Assembly (NCBI RefSeq): GCF_014697125.1
Contig: NZ_JACJRG010000020.1
Span: 1-64,000, forward strand
Reading direction: 5' to 3'
DNA from: Anabaena minutissima FACHB-250
GTDB lineage: Bacteria; Cyanobacteriota; Cyanobacteriia; Cyanobacteriales; Nostocaceae
DNA length: 64,000 nt
The translations under genes and the position numbers were made by a program. Positions 53,586-63,373 of the stretch are shown here, piece after piece (position 1 is the first letter of the stretch; the number at the start of each line of letters is the position of its first letter). The notes under the pieces are model-generated. The model was not told the origin of the DNA and did no database searches. It saw only the letters and a program-made list of their open reading frames with translations.

Positions 53586-55790
53586 TCATGAACCACTAAT
53601 CTTACTCAAGCCAGACTTTATCTTATCTTTATTGCGAGAATGCTTTTCTCCAGAATTAGAGTAGTAGTAATCGTAGTAATTATGACGATAATGGTCACTC
53701 TCAACACCATTCACTACCATTCCCAAAACGCCTACTCGTGAATGCTCTAGCAAATCCTTGGTAGCCTTAGCAGCCGCAGAATTAACTACACCAGGTCTAG
53801 CCACCAACAACATACCATCAGCCAAATTACTAACTATCATGGCATCAGCTAACATACTCATCGGTGGTGTATCTATAATGATGTAATCATAATCTTCCTT
53901 AGCTTGGGCAATTAAACTAGCCATACGCTGGGAATCTAGCAAGACAACTGGGTTAGGCGGAATTGTCCCAGCCGTTAATAAATCTAGATTAACCACTACT
54001 TCTTTAGTCGTTTTACCAAACTCGGACTGTCCCACCAAAACATTACTCAACCCCATCATATTGGGTATTTGCCAAACATCATGTTGATGGGGACGACGCA
54101 TATCTGCATCAATTAATAGCACTCGCTTACCCATCTGGGCGGTAGCTACCGCTAAGTTAGCCGCAATAAAAGACTTACCCTCACCCATCACAGAACTGCT
54201 GACGACAATCACCTTCAACTCTTTATCAGAAAGAGTGAAACCCAAATTGATTTGCAGCATCTCAAAAGCTGCATTCACTGAAGAATAAGGGTTATTGAGT
54301 ACAGGTAACTCTGTCGATTTTTCACCATTAGCCAATCTCGCTTTTTGGTCAAAAATCGGAATTGTACCCAACAAGGGATAATTGAGTAAGCGTTTGGCTT
54401 CTTCTGCGGTCTTCACAGACTTGTCCACAGATTCTAGTAACAGGGCAATTCCCAAAGCTGCGAAAATACCTAAAAATCCTCCCAGAGCTAAATTCAAAGC
54501 GATACGCGGAGAAATAGGTTTCTTAGGCAACAAAGCCTCAGAAATTACTCTAGCATTACCAACATTCTGGTTTTCCACCACCTGAACATCTTGCAAGCGT
54601 TTCAGCATTTGTTCGTAGCTGGTGCGTGCTACCTGTAACTGTCGCTCTAAACGTAACTGTGTTTGTTCCAGTCTGGGTAAACTTCTCATCCGTGCTTGGT
54701 AAAGCACAAAGGCTTTCATCAATACACCAACTTGGTTTTCCAGCCCTAACCGTTGTACCTCTATCTGTACCAAATCAGTAGTTAGAGTTTGCTGGAGTTG
54801 TCCAACTTGTAAATCCTGCTCTTCTATCGACTCATTAATACCAACAGTTTGGGAAACTCGCCGCTCCAAATGCTGTCTGAGAGCTTGTTCCTTCTCTAAC
54901 AAATTCACAATTACAGGATGCTCGTCAGTATAGCGCGATCGCTCCACAGCTAACTGGTCTTGTACCTTCCGATATTCTGTTAACACCTGCTGTACAGCAT
55001 TCGACTGGCTCAAGGTACTAAGTGCTACAGCCTGCTTTGTTGTCAAAGCCAATTGCTTTTGCAACGCACCAGAACGGCTTCTAGCATCCGCCAGTTGCGC
55101 CTGAAGTCGGGTCATCTGGTTGGATAAATCATTCAACTGCTTGACCCCTTCTTTGGCTTCTTCCCCTAGAGAAACAACTTGGTATTTTTCTTTAAACATA
55201 CGCAAAGCCAGTTCTGATTCTGCAACTTTGGCTTCCACTTGAGGTAGCTGTTTATCCAAAAATTCCCGCGCCGCCCTTGCTTCCGAACGGTTAACCAGAA
55301 TATTATTTTCCAGATAAGCACTCATCAAAGAATTAATGACTTTAGCCGCCTCTTGAGCATCTGTACTGCGGTAGGAAAGCTGTAAAATATCAGTCCCGCG
55401 TACACTTTTCACCGTCAAAAGACGAAGAAAAGCATCCAATTCCAAAAGGTTTCCTTCCGCATCCTTAAGCTGTAAATCAGCAATAGTCTTCAGAGAAATC
55501 GTATTAGAACGAATCACCTCAGCTTCAGTTTCCAACGGGTTAGAAAGGTTTGTCACCCCACTAAGTTGTCCCACCTGTTCACTAACACCAGTGAGAGAAG
55601 AAACACCACTCTGCTTATTAAACAGTAGTTTGCCATTGGCTTCATAAACTGGTTTTTGGCTGAAAGTTACCAACCCCGTCAGACCAAACACAGAACCGAT
55701 AATCAGGGCTATCAATAGCCAACGTCTTTTTAAAGTTAAGCAATATTGTTGAAAGTTAATAAAATCTTGTTCTTCTTGATCAGAAGGCAT
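53586..55790 (-). CDS. Polysaccharide co-polymerase / tyrosine autokinase (Wzc-type)
   Basis: This is a 734-residue inner-membrane protein that controls polymer length and export. A Wzz domain (about residues 10-110) begins after a first helix (residues 28-48). A long coiled-coil region covers about residues 170-420. A second helix is near residue 450. The cytoplasmic BY-kinase follows: Walker A SSSVMGEGKSFIAANLA (about 530-546), LLIDADMRRP, Walker B DYIIIDTPP (about 635-643), and a C-terminal tyrosine cluster YRHNYYDYYYS (about 698-708) for autophosphorylation. It heads the minus-strand locus. The ribosome site is AGGTG. No Wzb phosphatase or Wza gene is in the window. Confidence 0.9.
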   Translation of the reverse strand: MPSDQEEQDFINFQQYCLTLKRRWLLIALIIGSVFGLTGLVTFSQKPVYEANGKLLFNKQSGVSSLTGVSEQVGQLSGVTNLSNPLETEAEVIRSNTISLKTIADLQLKDAEGNLLELDAFLRLLTVKSVRGTDILQLSYRSTDAQEAAKVINSLMSAYLENNILVNRSEARAAREFLDKQLPQVEAKVAESELALRMFKEKYQVVSLGEEAKEGVKQLNDLSNQMTRLQAQLADARSRSGALQKQLALTTKQAVALSTLSQSNAVQQVLTEYRKVQDQLAVERSRYTDEHPVIVNLLEKEQALRQHLERRVSQTVGINESIEEQDLQVGQLQQTLTTDLVQIEVQRLGLENQVGVLMKAFVLYQARMRSLPRLEQTQLRLERQLQVARTSYEQMLKRLQDVQVVENQNVGNARVISEALLPKKPISPRIALNLALGGFLGIFAALGIALLLESVDKSVKTAEEAKRLLNYPLLGTIPIFDQKARLANGEKSTELPVLNNPYSSVNAAFEMLQINLGFTLSDKELKVIVVSSSVMGEGKSFIAANLAVATAQMGKRVLLIDADMRRPHQHDVWQIPNMMGLSNVLVGQSEFGKTTKEVVVNLDLLTAGTIPPNPVVLLDSQRMASLIAQAKEDYDYIIIDTPPMSMLADAMIVSNLADGMLLVARPGVVNSAAAKATKDLLEHSRVGVLGMVVNGVESDHYRHNYYDYYYSNSGEKHSRNKDKIKSGLSKISGS

Positions 55791-56492
55791 AATTCACCTA
55801 ATAATTTTATTTATTCAGCTATCAGTTTTCATTGCATACCATGTGATTGTGAGGCTACACATAACAATGATTTATCATGTGTAATCTCAAATTTGGTATT
55901 GTTTCACTTTGCTAGCAGATACGAATCCCTAATTTATTTCCTTTTAATAAGGCATTATCAAGCTTTTTTGTCCGGAAATCCTACGTATTTTTACTACATT
56001 TTTTTTTTAGACTATAATCTTTTTAAGAAGTAAAAATAATTTTTACGGCATTTCTTAGGGTATTATTTCTGAATTAATACCCTTCAATCTAGGGATATAG
56101 AAACCCTCTCCCGTCAAGGATATTGGGTTCTTTGTAGAAACAAACTATCTAATAACTCCTAATAATAAAGTTTTTTAAGCATCTATAAATATTTAAGTAA
56201 GATCCACATAGCTAAATAGTGAGAATTAGTAATAAAAAATAAGGTAATAGAACTAAAATAATCAACTTCTAGTGAATATTTGGGTGTATATCAACGTTGA
56301 GAAGCATATAAATACTTTATCAAGTTGAAACCTACTGTATGAATTGCGTTACCATTTTGGACTTTTGAGAAAATTTTAGTCTGACAACAGCTATTGGCTG
56401 TGATTATCAATTTATCTAAGGTCAGTATGGCTGGCTGGCATTACATCTGGTAATGCCTATTTTGCCATTTTTAATCTTTGGAAATCATACAG
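55791..56492. promoter_or_regulatory. Divergent control region of the polysaccharide locus
   Basis: This 702-base region separates the autokinase (minus) from the sugar transferase (plus). It is AT-rich and has no supported gene; the 95-codon frame at 55746-56033 overlaps the autokinase start and lacks a ribosome site. The length suggests regulated divergent promoters with long leaders. I could not identify a specific operator. Confidence 0.45.
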
Positions 56493-57905
56493 ATGCAGAT
56501 TACTCTTAGTGTTAGCAATCAAGGAAGTAAGTTATCTCAAACCCACAACATCCTCTGTCTATTGCTACTGCTAGGGGATATTGTCGGTTTAGTGTTGAGT
56601 TTATCTCTAACGTTTTGGACAAATTGGGATAAAAATCTCAATACTGTTGACCCCTTTGTTAATTTATTATTTTGCTTGCTAGTCATTACTGGGCTATATC
56701 TAGCAGACACCTACCATCCAGACAACCAAATTTCAGGTTTACGCGCTCCGGCTCGGATTTTAATTACTAATGTAGTCGTAGGCTGCATCTTTTTTGTCAT
56801 CCTCCATATCATTGAGAATGGGGAAAAGCTAGCCTTGTGGAAATGGCAAATTTTGCTCCCTAGTCTGGGTATATTGACCATCTGGACGATATGCTTAAGA
56901 ATATGGGCAGCAAAATGGGCGCGATCGCAAGCTCAAAATAGTCGATGGCTAATTGTAGGCGCGAACAAAGAAACCATCGAATTTGGCAAAACTTTTCTTC
57001 AACACAACTCATTGGGTCGGCTAGTCATCTTAGCAACACCAGACCAAAACACCCATGAGTTAGCTAACAATCATCGCATTTGCGTTACTAATCTCTATGA
57101 CTTACCCCAATGGACACAGCAGGCGTGGTCAGGGGTAGTAGTAGCCACCCCAACAGAATTATCTGACATCCAGGTGCAGCAGTTGATGCAGTTGCGCCTA
57201 GTTGGTGTCCCCATCTACGGTATCCCAGATATTTGTGAAAACCTCTGGTACAAACTCCCCTCGTCTCTACTGCAAGATAACTGGCTGGTCTTTAGTGCGG
57301 GGTATCACCTCACCTCTAGCAGCATCAGTCAAAAAATCAAGCGCGTCACAGACATAATTTTGGCATCCCTATTATTTCTAGGTTTGTTTCCCCTCATGTT
57401 ACTGACAGCCTTAGCCATCAAATTAGATAGCCCTGGCTCATTTTTCTACAGTCAAGTACGGACAGGGTTAAAAGGACAAACCTTTCGGGTTTACAAATTT
57501 CGTTCCATGTATCAGGATGCGGAAAAACGCGGCGTGCAGTGGGCGCATGAAGATGATCCGCGCATTACTAGGGTTGGACGCTGGCTACGCCTGTTGAGAA
57601 TTGATGAACTACCACAAATTTTCAATGTTTTATCAGGAGAAATGAGCTTAATTGGCCCTCGTCCAGAACGACCAGAGTTTGATATCAAACTGCGACAAGA
57701 GATTCCCTACTATGACTTGCGTTATATCGTCAAACCCGGAATTACAGGCTGGGCGCAGGTGATGTATCCCTACGGCGCATCAGTAGAAGACGCTTACGAA
57801 AAGTTAGCTTATGACCTCTACTACATCAAGAATTATTCACCATTTTTAGATTTAGCGATCGCCTTCAAAACCATCCGGGTCGTGTTATTAGGTAAAGGCA
57901 GATGA
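56493..57905 (+). CDS. Undecaprenyl-phosphate sugar phosphotransferase (priming enzyme)
   Basis: This is the likely first enzyme of repeat-unit assembly: it puts a sugar phosphate on the lipid carrier. The 470-residue product has four or five N-terminal helices, a CoA-binding-like middle domain (WLIVGANKETIEFGK) and a C-terminal catalytic domain with RVTDIILASLLFLGLFPLML, KFRSMYQDAEKRG, RIDELPQIFNVLSGEMSLIG and PRPERPEF, all typical of WbaP/WcaJ. I start at 56493 (MQITLSVSNQGSK). It is coupled to galE by a four-base overlap. Confidence 0.9.
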   Translation: MQITLSVSNQGSKLSQTHNILCLLLLLGDIVGLVLSLSLTFWTNWDKNLNTVDPFVNLLFCLLVITGLYLADTYHPDNQISGLRAPARILITNVVVGCIFFVILHIIENGEKLALWKWQILLPSLGILTIWTICLRIWAAKWARSQAQNSRWLIVGANKETIEFGKTFLQHNSLGRLVILATPDQNTHELANNHRICVTNLYDLPQWTQQAWSGVVVATPTELSDIQVQQLMQLRLVGVPIYGIPDICENLWYKLPSSLLQDNWLVFSAGYHLTSSSISQKIKRVTDIILASLLFLGLFPLMLLTALAIKLDSPGSFFYSQVRTGLKGQTFRVYKFRSMYQDAEKRGVQWAHEDDPRITRVGRWLRLLRIDELPQIFNVLSGEMSLIGPRPERPEFDIKLRQEIPYYDLRYIVKPGITGWAQVMYPYGASVEDAYEKLAYDLYYIKNYSPFLDLAIAFKTIRVVLLGKGR

Positions 57906-58936
57906 AAAAGAAAATTTTAGTCACAGGCGGAGCAGGATATATCGGCTCTCACGTAGTCCGCCAATTGGGTGCAGCTGGCTATGATGTAGTGGTCTATGAC
58001 AATTGTTCTACAGGTTCAGCCCAAGCCGTCCTCCACGGTGATTTAATCATTGGGGATTTAGCAGATTTAGATACTCTTTACCGGGTGTTTTTCCAGCATC
58101 AATTTACCGCCGTCCTACACTTTGCTGCTAGTCTGAACGTCCCGGAATCAGTGGCTCATCCCCTGGAATACTACGCCAACAACACCCGTAACACCCTAAA
58201 CTTACTGCGTTGTTGTAGCGATATGGGCGTTAACCAAATCATCTTTTCCAGCACAGCCGCCGTCTATGGACAACCAGCGACCAACCCTGTCACCGAGTCC
58301 ACACCCACCGAACCCATTAACCCCTACGGACGCTCAAAACTGTCCTCTGAATGGCTAATTCGAGACTATGCCACAGCCTCATCTCTGCGGTACGTAATTT
58401 TACGCTACTTTAATATCGCCGGCGCAGAACCTGGCGGCAGACTAGGGCAAATGTCCAAAAATGTCTCTCATTTAATCGGAGTAGCCTGTAATGCCGCACT
58501 CAAACGCCAACCAGGTATACGCATTTTTGGTACAGATTTTCCCACCCCAGATGGCACAGCAATTAGAGATTATCTTCACGTTGAAGACTTAGCGACAGCA
58601 CATTTAGACGCTTTGCGCTACCTAGAAGAAGGTCAAGAGAGCCAAATTCTCAATTGTGGTTATGGACAAGGGTATAGTGTGCGGCAAGTCATTGAACGAG
58701 TGAAAGTCATATCTGGAGTAGATTTCCCGGTCATCGAAACAGATCGCAGGCCTGGAGATCCAGCTTGTGTAATTACCTGTGCCGACAGAATCCGTCAAGT
58801 ATTGGGATGGAAACCCAAATATAATGATTTGGATCTGATCGTTTATACAACCCTGGCGTGGGAAATGCGTCAGAAAGGTGCAATACCCAATTTAATAACT
58901 CAACCCAAATTCACAACTCAACCAAAAGTAGCCTAA
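57902..58936 (+). CDS. galE: UDP-glucose 4-epimerase
   Basis: This enzyme interconverts UDP-glucose and UDP-galactose and supplies sugars for the polymer. The 344-residue product has GGAGYIGSHVVRQL (NAD site), HFAASLNVPESV, the catalytic Ser and YGRSK (Tyr/Lys pair) and LRYFNIAGAEP. It starts inside the priming-enzyme stop (ATGA), so the two are co-translated. That link supports a galactose-containing repeat unit, which is only an inference. Confidence 0.92.
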   Translation: MKKKILVTGGAGYIGSHVVRQLGAAGYDVVVYDNCSTGSAQAVLHGDLIIGDLADLDTLYRVFFQHQFTAVLHFAASLNVPESVAHPLEYYANNTRNTLNLLRCCSDMGVNQIIFSSTAAVYGQPATNPVTESTPTEPINPYGRSKLSSEWLIRDYATASSLRYVILRYFNIAGAEPGGRLGQMSKNVSHLIGVACNAALKRQPGIRIFGTDFPTPDGTAIRDYLHVEDLATAHLDALRYLEEGQESQILNCGYGQGYSVRQVIERVKVISGVDFPVIETDRRPGDPACVITCADRIRQVLGWKPKYNDLDLIVYTTLAWEMRQKGAIPNLITQPKFTTQPKVA

Positions 58937-59088
58937 CGTTTGTAGTGAGGACTTCATTTCAACCTTTGTAAAAACATCAACAGCAAAAAATGATCATTTC
59001 AGGCCGCTTTCACTGGATGCCGGATTTCAATTACCATGTGTATTGTCATCCATCTTCATGGGCTACATTAACCTAGCCAGCGATCGCT

Positions 59089-61302
59089 ATGCCTAAATCT
59101 AAAAAAGCTTCTGATTCTATTAATTTAAACAATCCACAATATTATATTAACCGAGAGTTAAGCTGGTTAGAATTCAACAATCGGGTATTACATGAAGCTT
59201 GCGATCCACGCACACGGTTGCTAGAACGATTGAAGTTTTTAGCAATTTTCAGTTCTAACTTAGATGAATTTTTTATGGTACGGGTTGCAGCTCTCAAGCA
59301 ACAGGTAGAAGCGAAGGTGAGTAAGTTAACCCCCGATGGACGCACCCCACAACAGCAGTTAGATGATATTCGCTTACACCTTATACCTCAAGTCAGCAAA
59401 GAACACCAACAGTTTGAACAAGTTATCCGTCCATTGTTGGCTGGTCAGGGTATTCATATCCTGGATTACATTAACCTGACTCAAAAACAGCGCACCTATC
59501 TAGATAATTATTTTGAAGACCAAATTTTCCCTGTTCTGACACCCTTAGCAGTTGACCCCAGCCATCCCTTTCCCTACATTTCTAATCTCAGCTTGAATTT
59601 GGCGGTTTTGGTAAAAAATCCGGACACAGATGAGGAATTTTTTGCTAGGGTGAAAGTCCCCAGCGTCTTGCCACGATTTTTGCCCCTACCACCGGAGTTG
59701 GGCATTAATATGGAAAATGGCAAACCAGCTAACTGGACTGGTGTACCCTTAGAACAGGCGATCGCCCATAATTTAGAGTCTCTGTTTCCAGGGATGAATA
59801 TCCAGGAATATCATCCTTTCCGCATAACGCGTGATGCTGATTTGACTTTAGAAGAAGACGAAGCTGATGACTTATTACTCGCTATAGAACAAGAACTACG
59901 AAAACGCCGCATCGGTGGAAACCCTGTCCGCATCGAAATCCAATCCCAAACCCCTGAACCAATACGTACTAGGTTATTACAAGATTTAGAACTCACAGAA
60001 AATGATGTCTACCAAGCGGAAGGTCTGTTAGGACTGCGAGATTTGATGTATTTTATGGCCTTACCCTTGCCAGAACTCAAAGATCCACCACGCCAGTCTG
60101 TAGTACCAATGCGCTTGCAACGATTAGGAGAACCCAGTCTAGACCGCGATGTGTTGGAGTTAGAAGAGGGTAAAGATTTCTTTTCTGTAATTAGAGAAAA
60201 AGATTTATTTGTTCACCATCCCTATCAATCTTTTTCAGCTACAGTGGTACGCTTTATCACCCATGCTGCCCACGACCCGAATGTACTAGCCATTAAAATG
60301 ACTTTGTACCGTACTTCTGGGGATTCGCCAATTGTTAATGCCTTAATTGCCGCAGCAGAAAATGGCAAACAGGTATCAGTATTGGTGGAATTAAAAGCCC
60401 GATTTGACGAAGAAAATAATATTTACTGGGCAAGGCGATTAGAAAGGGTGGGGGTACACGTTGTTTACGGTTTGGTTGGTTTAAAAACCCATTGCAAAAC
60501 CGTCATGGTGGTGCGCCGAGAAAAAGACAGGATGCGCCGCTATGTACATATCGGTACGGGCAACTATAATCCTAAAACGGCACGACTATATACAGATTTA
60601 GGTTTATTTAGTTGTCGAGAAGAATTAGGTGCTGATATTACAGATTTATTTAATTTCTTGACAGGATATTCGCGGCAGAAATCTTATCGAGAATTATTAG
60701 TTGCGCCTGTGAATATGCGCGATCGCTTTTTGGAATTAATTCATCGTGAAATTACCAATGTCAAAAACGGCTGCACAGGTCGCATTGTGGCCAAGATGAA
60801 TTCCCTTGTTGATCCGCAAATTATTACTACTTTGTATGAAGCCTCTCGCGCCGGCGTACAAATTGACTTGATCATCCGGGGCATTTGCTGCTTACGTCCA
60901 GGGCTGCCTGACTTGAGTGAAAATATTCGTGTGATTAGTATTATTGGCCGGTTTTTAGAACACTCGCGAATGTATTATTTCTACAACAATGGCCAAGAAG
61001 AAATTTATATTGGTAGTGCTGATTGGATGAGCCGGAACTTAGACCGTCGAGTGGAAGTAATTACCCCGATAAAAGACCAAGATATTGCTAAAGACTTGCA
61101 AGAAATATTGGGAATAATGCTAGCAGATAATCGTCAAGCTTGGGATTTACAAGGTGATGGGACTTATATTCAACGCCGTCCTGGAGATGATTGCCCCGAA
61201 TCTCACTCCCAAAACACACTGATGAATATGGCCTTAGGTTCAACTGGGATAACAGCAAATTTAATTGATGCCAAAAAAAGTTCTTCATTAACAGATAATT
61301 AG
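59089..61302 (+). CDS. ppk1: Polyphosphate kinase 1
   Basis: PPK1 makes polyphosphate from ATP, a store of phosphate and energy in cyanobacteria. The 737-residue product is full length. It has YINRELSWLEFNNRVLHEA, SNLDEFFMVRVAALK, the catalytic histidine in RYVHIGTGNYNP (His487) and the second in EHSRMYYFYNNGQE (His625), and SADWMSRNLDRRVEV. A HIP1 site precedes the ATG. No Pho box was recognised upstream. Confidence 0.95.
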   Translation: MPKSKKASDSINLNNPQYYINRELSWLEFNNRVLHEACDPRTRLLERLKFLAIFSSNLDEFFMVRVAALKQQVEAKVSKLTPDGRTPQQQLDDIRLHLIPQVSKEHQQFEQVIRPLLAGQGIHILDYINLTQKQRTYLDNYFEDQIFPVLTPLAVDPSHPFPYISNLSLNLAVLVKNPDTDEEFFARVKVPSVLPRFLPLPPELGINMENGKPANWTGVPLEQAIAHNLESLFPGMNIQEYHPFRITRDADLTLEEDEADDLLLAIEQELRKRRIGGNPVRIEIQSQTPEPIRTRLLQDLELTENDVYQAEGLLGLRDLMYFMALPLPELKDPPRQSVVPMRLQRLGEPSLDRDVLELEEGKDFFSVIREKDLFVHHPYQSFSATVVRFITHAAHDPNVLAIKMTLYRTSGDSPIVNALIAAAENGKQVSVLVELKARFDEENNIYWARRLERVGVHVVYGLVGLKTHCKTVMVVRREKDRMRRYVHIGTGNYNPKTARLYTDLGLFSCREELGADITDLFNFLTGYSRQKSYRELLVAPVNMRDRFLELIHREITNVKNGCTGRIVAKMNSLVDPQIITTLYEASRAGVQIDLIIRGICCLRPGLPDLSENIRVISIIGRFLEHSRMYYFYNNGQEEIYIGSADWMSRNLDRRVEVITPIKDQDIAKDLQEILGIMLADNRQAWDLQGDGTYIQRRPGDDCPESHSQNTLMNMALGSTGITANLIDAKKSSSLTDN

Positions 61303-61457
61303 ATCAAGTCCATTCTTTATCAAAACTTCAATTTTTTTTCTGAGAAGTTTTATCAATTCCTCTGCTGATGTACCAATTATTCAACCATAAGATAGAGTAG
61401 TTATTAGTAGTTATTCCCATAGACTAGAGGGATTATCGTATTTACTTTTTCCCTGGA

Positions 61458-61874
61458 ATGTTAATGTTCTCCTGTGAGTCTTCTACCTTACGAGTTCTAG
61501 TGGTTGACGATCATGAACTGACTCGTTTAACACTAAAATTAGCTTTCGCAGGTCAGGAAAATATTCAAGTTGTGGGTTTAGCTAGTAACGGTCAAGAAGC
61601 TATAGAAATGGTAAAAGATTTTCATCCTGATGTGATTGTTCTGGATTTACAGATGCCAATTATGGATGGTTGGAGTGCTTCTGGACATATTAAAGCCCTT
61701 TCTCCCAAAACTCAGATATTGGCTTATTCTTCGGTCGAAGAAGCTGCTTTGCCTGACAAAAACACAATGTTTAACTTTGATGAAGTATGTAAAAAAGATG
61801 TTCCTACCAGTGAACTAGTTGCTTTAGTCAGACAACTAGGAAAAAGTGTAGGTAATAATTCTATTTCTAGGTAG
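61458..61874 (+). CDS. Receiver-only response regulator
   Basis: This is a 138-residue single REC domain. Acidic residues Asp17 and Asp18 (VVDDHE), the phospho-acceptor Asp63 (VIVLDLQMPIMDG) and the switch lysine region (CKKDVPTS) are present. There is no DNA-binding output domain, so it acts through protein contact or as a phosphate relay. No histidine kinase is near. It lies 155 bases past ppk1. Whether it acts with ppk1 is unknown. Confidence 0.85.
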   Translation: MLMFSCESSTLRVLVVDDHELTRLTLKLAFAGQENIQVVGLASNGQEAIEMVKDFHPDVIVLDLQMPIMDGWSASGHIKALSPKTQILAYSSVEEAALPDKNTMFNFDEVCKKDVPTSELVALVRQLGKSVGNNSISR

Positions 61875-62008
61875 ATAAAAGGAGCTAGTATTGCAAGGCA
61901 AAAGTCAAAATTCAAAACTCAACAAGCTTATATCTCGAAGCTTTTACTTGTTTGAAATGGTAGATTGATTTATGCCATGCTTTACTAGCCTCTAGCCGCC
62001 ATACTAGA

Positions 62009-62191
62009 TTAATTATTCTCTGGTTGTGGAATAGTACGTCTAAATTCTTCAATCAATTCATCTAGTTCTTCCAAGGCTTGATTTACGTCAACTCTCAAAA
62101 TTCCCAAATTTGGTTGCTCTAAAAGGCTCAGTAGGTACTCACGTTTACTTTCAACGATCGCAATCCTCTCTTTGAGTGTCTGTAAATCCAT
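62009..62191 (-). CDS. Small conserved helical protein
   Basis: This is a 60-residue protein that is nearly all helical: MDLQTLKERIAIVESKREYL, a short NLGILRVDVNQAL step, and an acidic end. A strong ribosome site, AAGGAG, precedes the ATG, and the heptad-like pattern suggests a coiled coil. I do not recognise a family. Its function is unknown. Confidence 0.65.
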   Translation of the reverse strand: MDLQTLKERIAIVESKREYLLSLLEQPNLGILRVDVNQALEELDELIEEFRRTIPQPENN

Positions 62192-62355
62192 TGTTTTTTC
62201 TCCTTGATATTATCTCTAAGTTTAAAGTTAACTCAAAAAAGCCATGCTTGTAACACATCTCGATTAGGGCAACTAGCGATCGCATCAGGAAATTTAGTGC
62301 CTAATTTGATGATAATAAAGCTAGATGTGTTAAGAATTTATACGATTCTGAGATT

Positions 62356-62901
62356 ATGTTACGTAAAATTTCTCTGGGAACTCTTGGTTTAAGCGTCGGT
62401 GGCATATTGATTATCGTAGGCTTTGTTGCTTACGCTGCGGATAACGCTACACTGAATTTAGTGGGATTTTTCTACGGCTTTCCACTGTTTCTAGGAGGAT
62501 TAGCACTCAAAGCTAATGAAATCAAGCCGATTCCCTTCAGCAAACCAACTCAACCATCAGTTTTATTATTGCGAGAACAGCAAGCAACTGTTACCCAAAA
62601 TAAAATTCGTAAAGATATTACTCGCTATTGCTATGGACAGGATGCCCATTTAGATAGTGCGCTTTCTTATCTGGGTCTAGGCCTTTCGGATGACGAAAGA
62701 CCCATAATCACAGGTTTACGGGAAACAGAAATTAATGGTGCTTACGCCTTAATTTTAGAATTTGATTCGCCATCCGTACAAATTAGCGATTGGCAGGAAA
62801 AGCAAGAAAAAATGACTAAATACTTTGGTCCAGAAATAGAGGTAAAAATTACATTAGTCAATGAAAATCAAATTGAATTAGCCGTGATTACTAATAAATA
62901 G
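62356..62901 (+). CDS. DUF2854 membrane protein
   Basis: This is a 181-residue protein with two N-terminal helices (residues 8-28 and 34-52) and a soluble domain: TRYCYGQDAHLDSALSYLGL, SDDERPIITGLRE and YALILEFDSPSVQI. This matches DUF2854, shared by cyanobacteria and plastids. Its role is not known; a thylakoid location is likely. No defect. Confidence 0.8.
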   Translation: MLRKISLGTLGLSVGGILIIVGFVAYAADNATLNLVGFFYGFPLFLGGLALKANEIKPIPFSKPTQPSVLLLREQQATVTQNKIRKDITRYCYGQDAHLDSALSYLGLGLSDDERPIITGLRETEINGAYALILEFDSPSVQISDWQEKQEKMTKYFGPEIEVKITLVNENQIELAVITNK

Positions 62902-63112
62902 TCATTAGGAATCAGGCGTGGGCATTAAATAACTGATGTTGATGTAAGATTTCAGTTATTTAATGCTAATTCTTGTAGAAGAGTAGGCAATGTTTTTCCT
63001 GTGCTGAAATCCTAATCTTTATGTTATTGGCATTGCCTAGCTTACGGTTATTAAAATGGTGTGGCATATTTAGATAAATTTTCCGTCACAACTATGTCTT
63101 GGACAGATATAG

Positions 63113-63373
63113 TTACTTTTCTAAACGTACTGCATACCATTGCAAATATTTGCCAATTCCCACATCCAATTCACAACTCGTGTCAATTAAATGTTGGGCT
63201 TGGGCTGCTGGAGAATCAAACTGTTGTAACTCAAATGGCAAATCTTTAAAATCAATTTTTTGTAATTCGCTTTTGAGCTTTTCTAATAATTCTATTGTTG
63301 TCAGAAACTGTTCTGGTTGATTTGTTTCTAAAACCACAAAATTATCCTGTTGATACATTAATGGATCAGGCAT
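63113..63373 (-). CDS. CRR7-like protein (NDH-1 assembly family)
   Basis: This is an 86-residue protein: MPDPLMYQQDNFVVLETNQP, then EQFLTTIELLEKL and the ending GKYLQWYAVRLEK. It matches CHLORORESPIRATORY REDUCTION 7, which in plants is needed for assembly of chloroplast NDH. In cyanobacteria the role is inferred from plants. The gene is separate from other NDH genes in this window. Confidence 0.75.
   Translation of the reverse strand: MPDPLMYQQDNFVVLETNQPEQFLTTIELLEKLKSELQKIDFKDLPFELQQFDSPAAQAQHLIDTSCELDVGIGKYLQWYAVRLEK

Noticed and set aside
55746..56033. 95-codon plus frame at the start of the autokinase spacer
   Set aside because: It overlaps the autokinase start on the other strand and has phenylalanine/tyrosine-rich AT-driven composition without a ribosome site.
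62204..62392. 62-codon plus frame before the DUF2854 gene
   Set aside because: It overlaps the start of the real gene in another frame and has no supporting motif.
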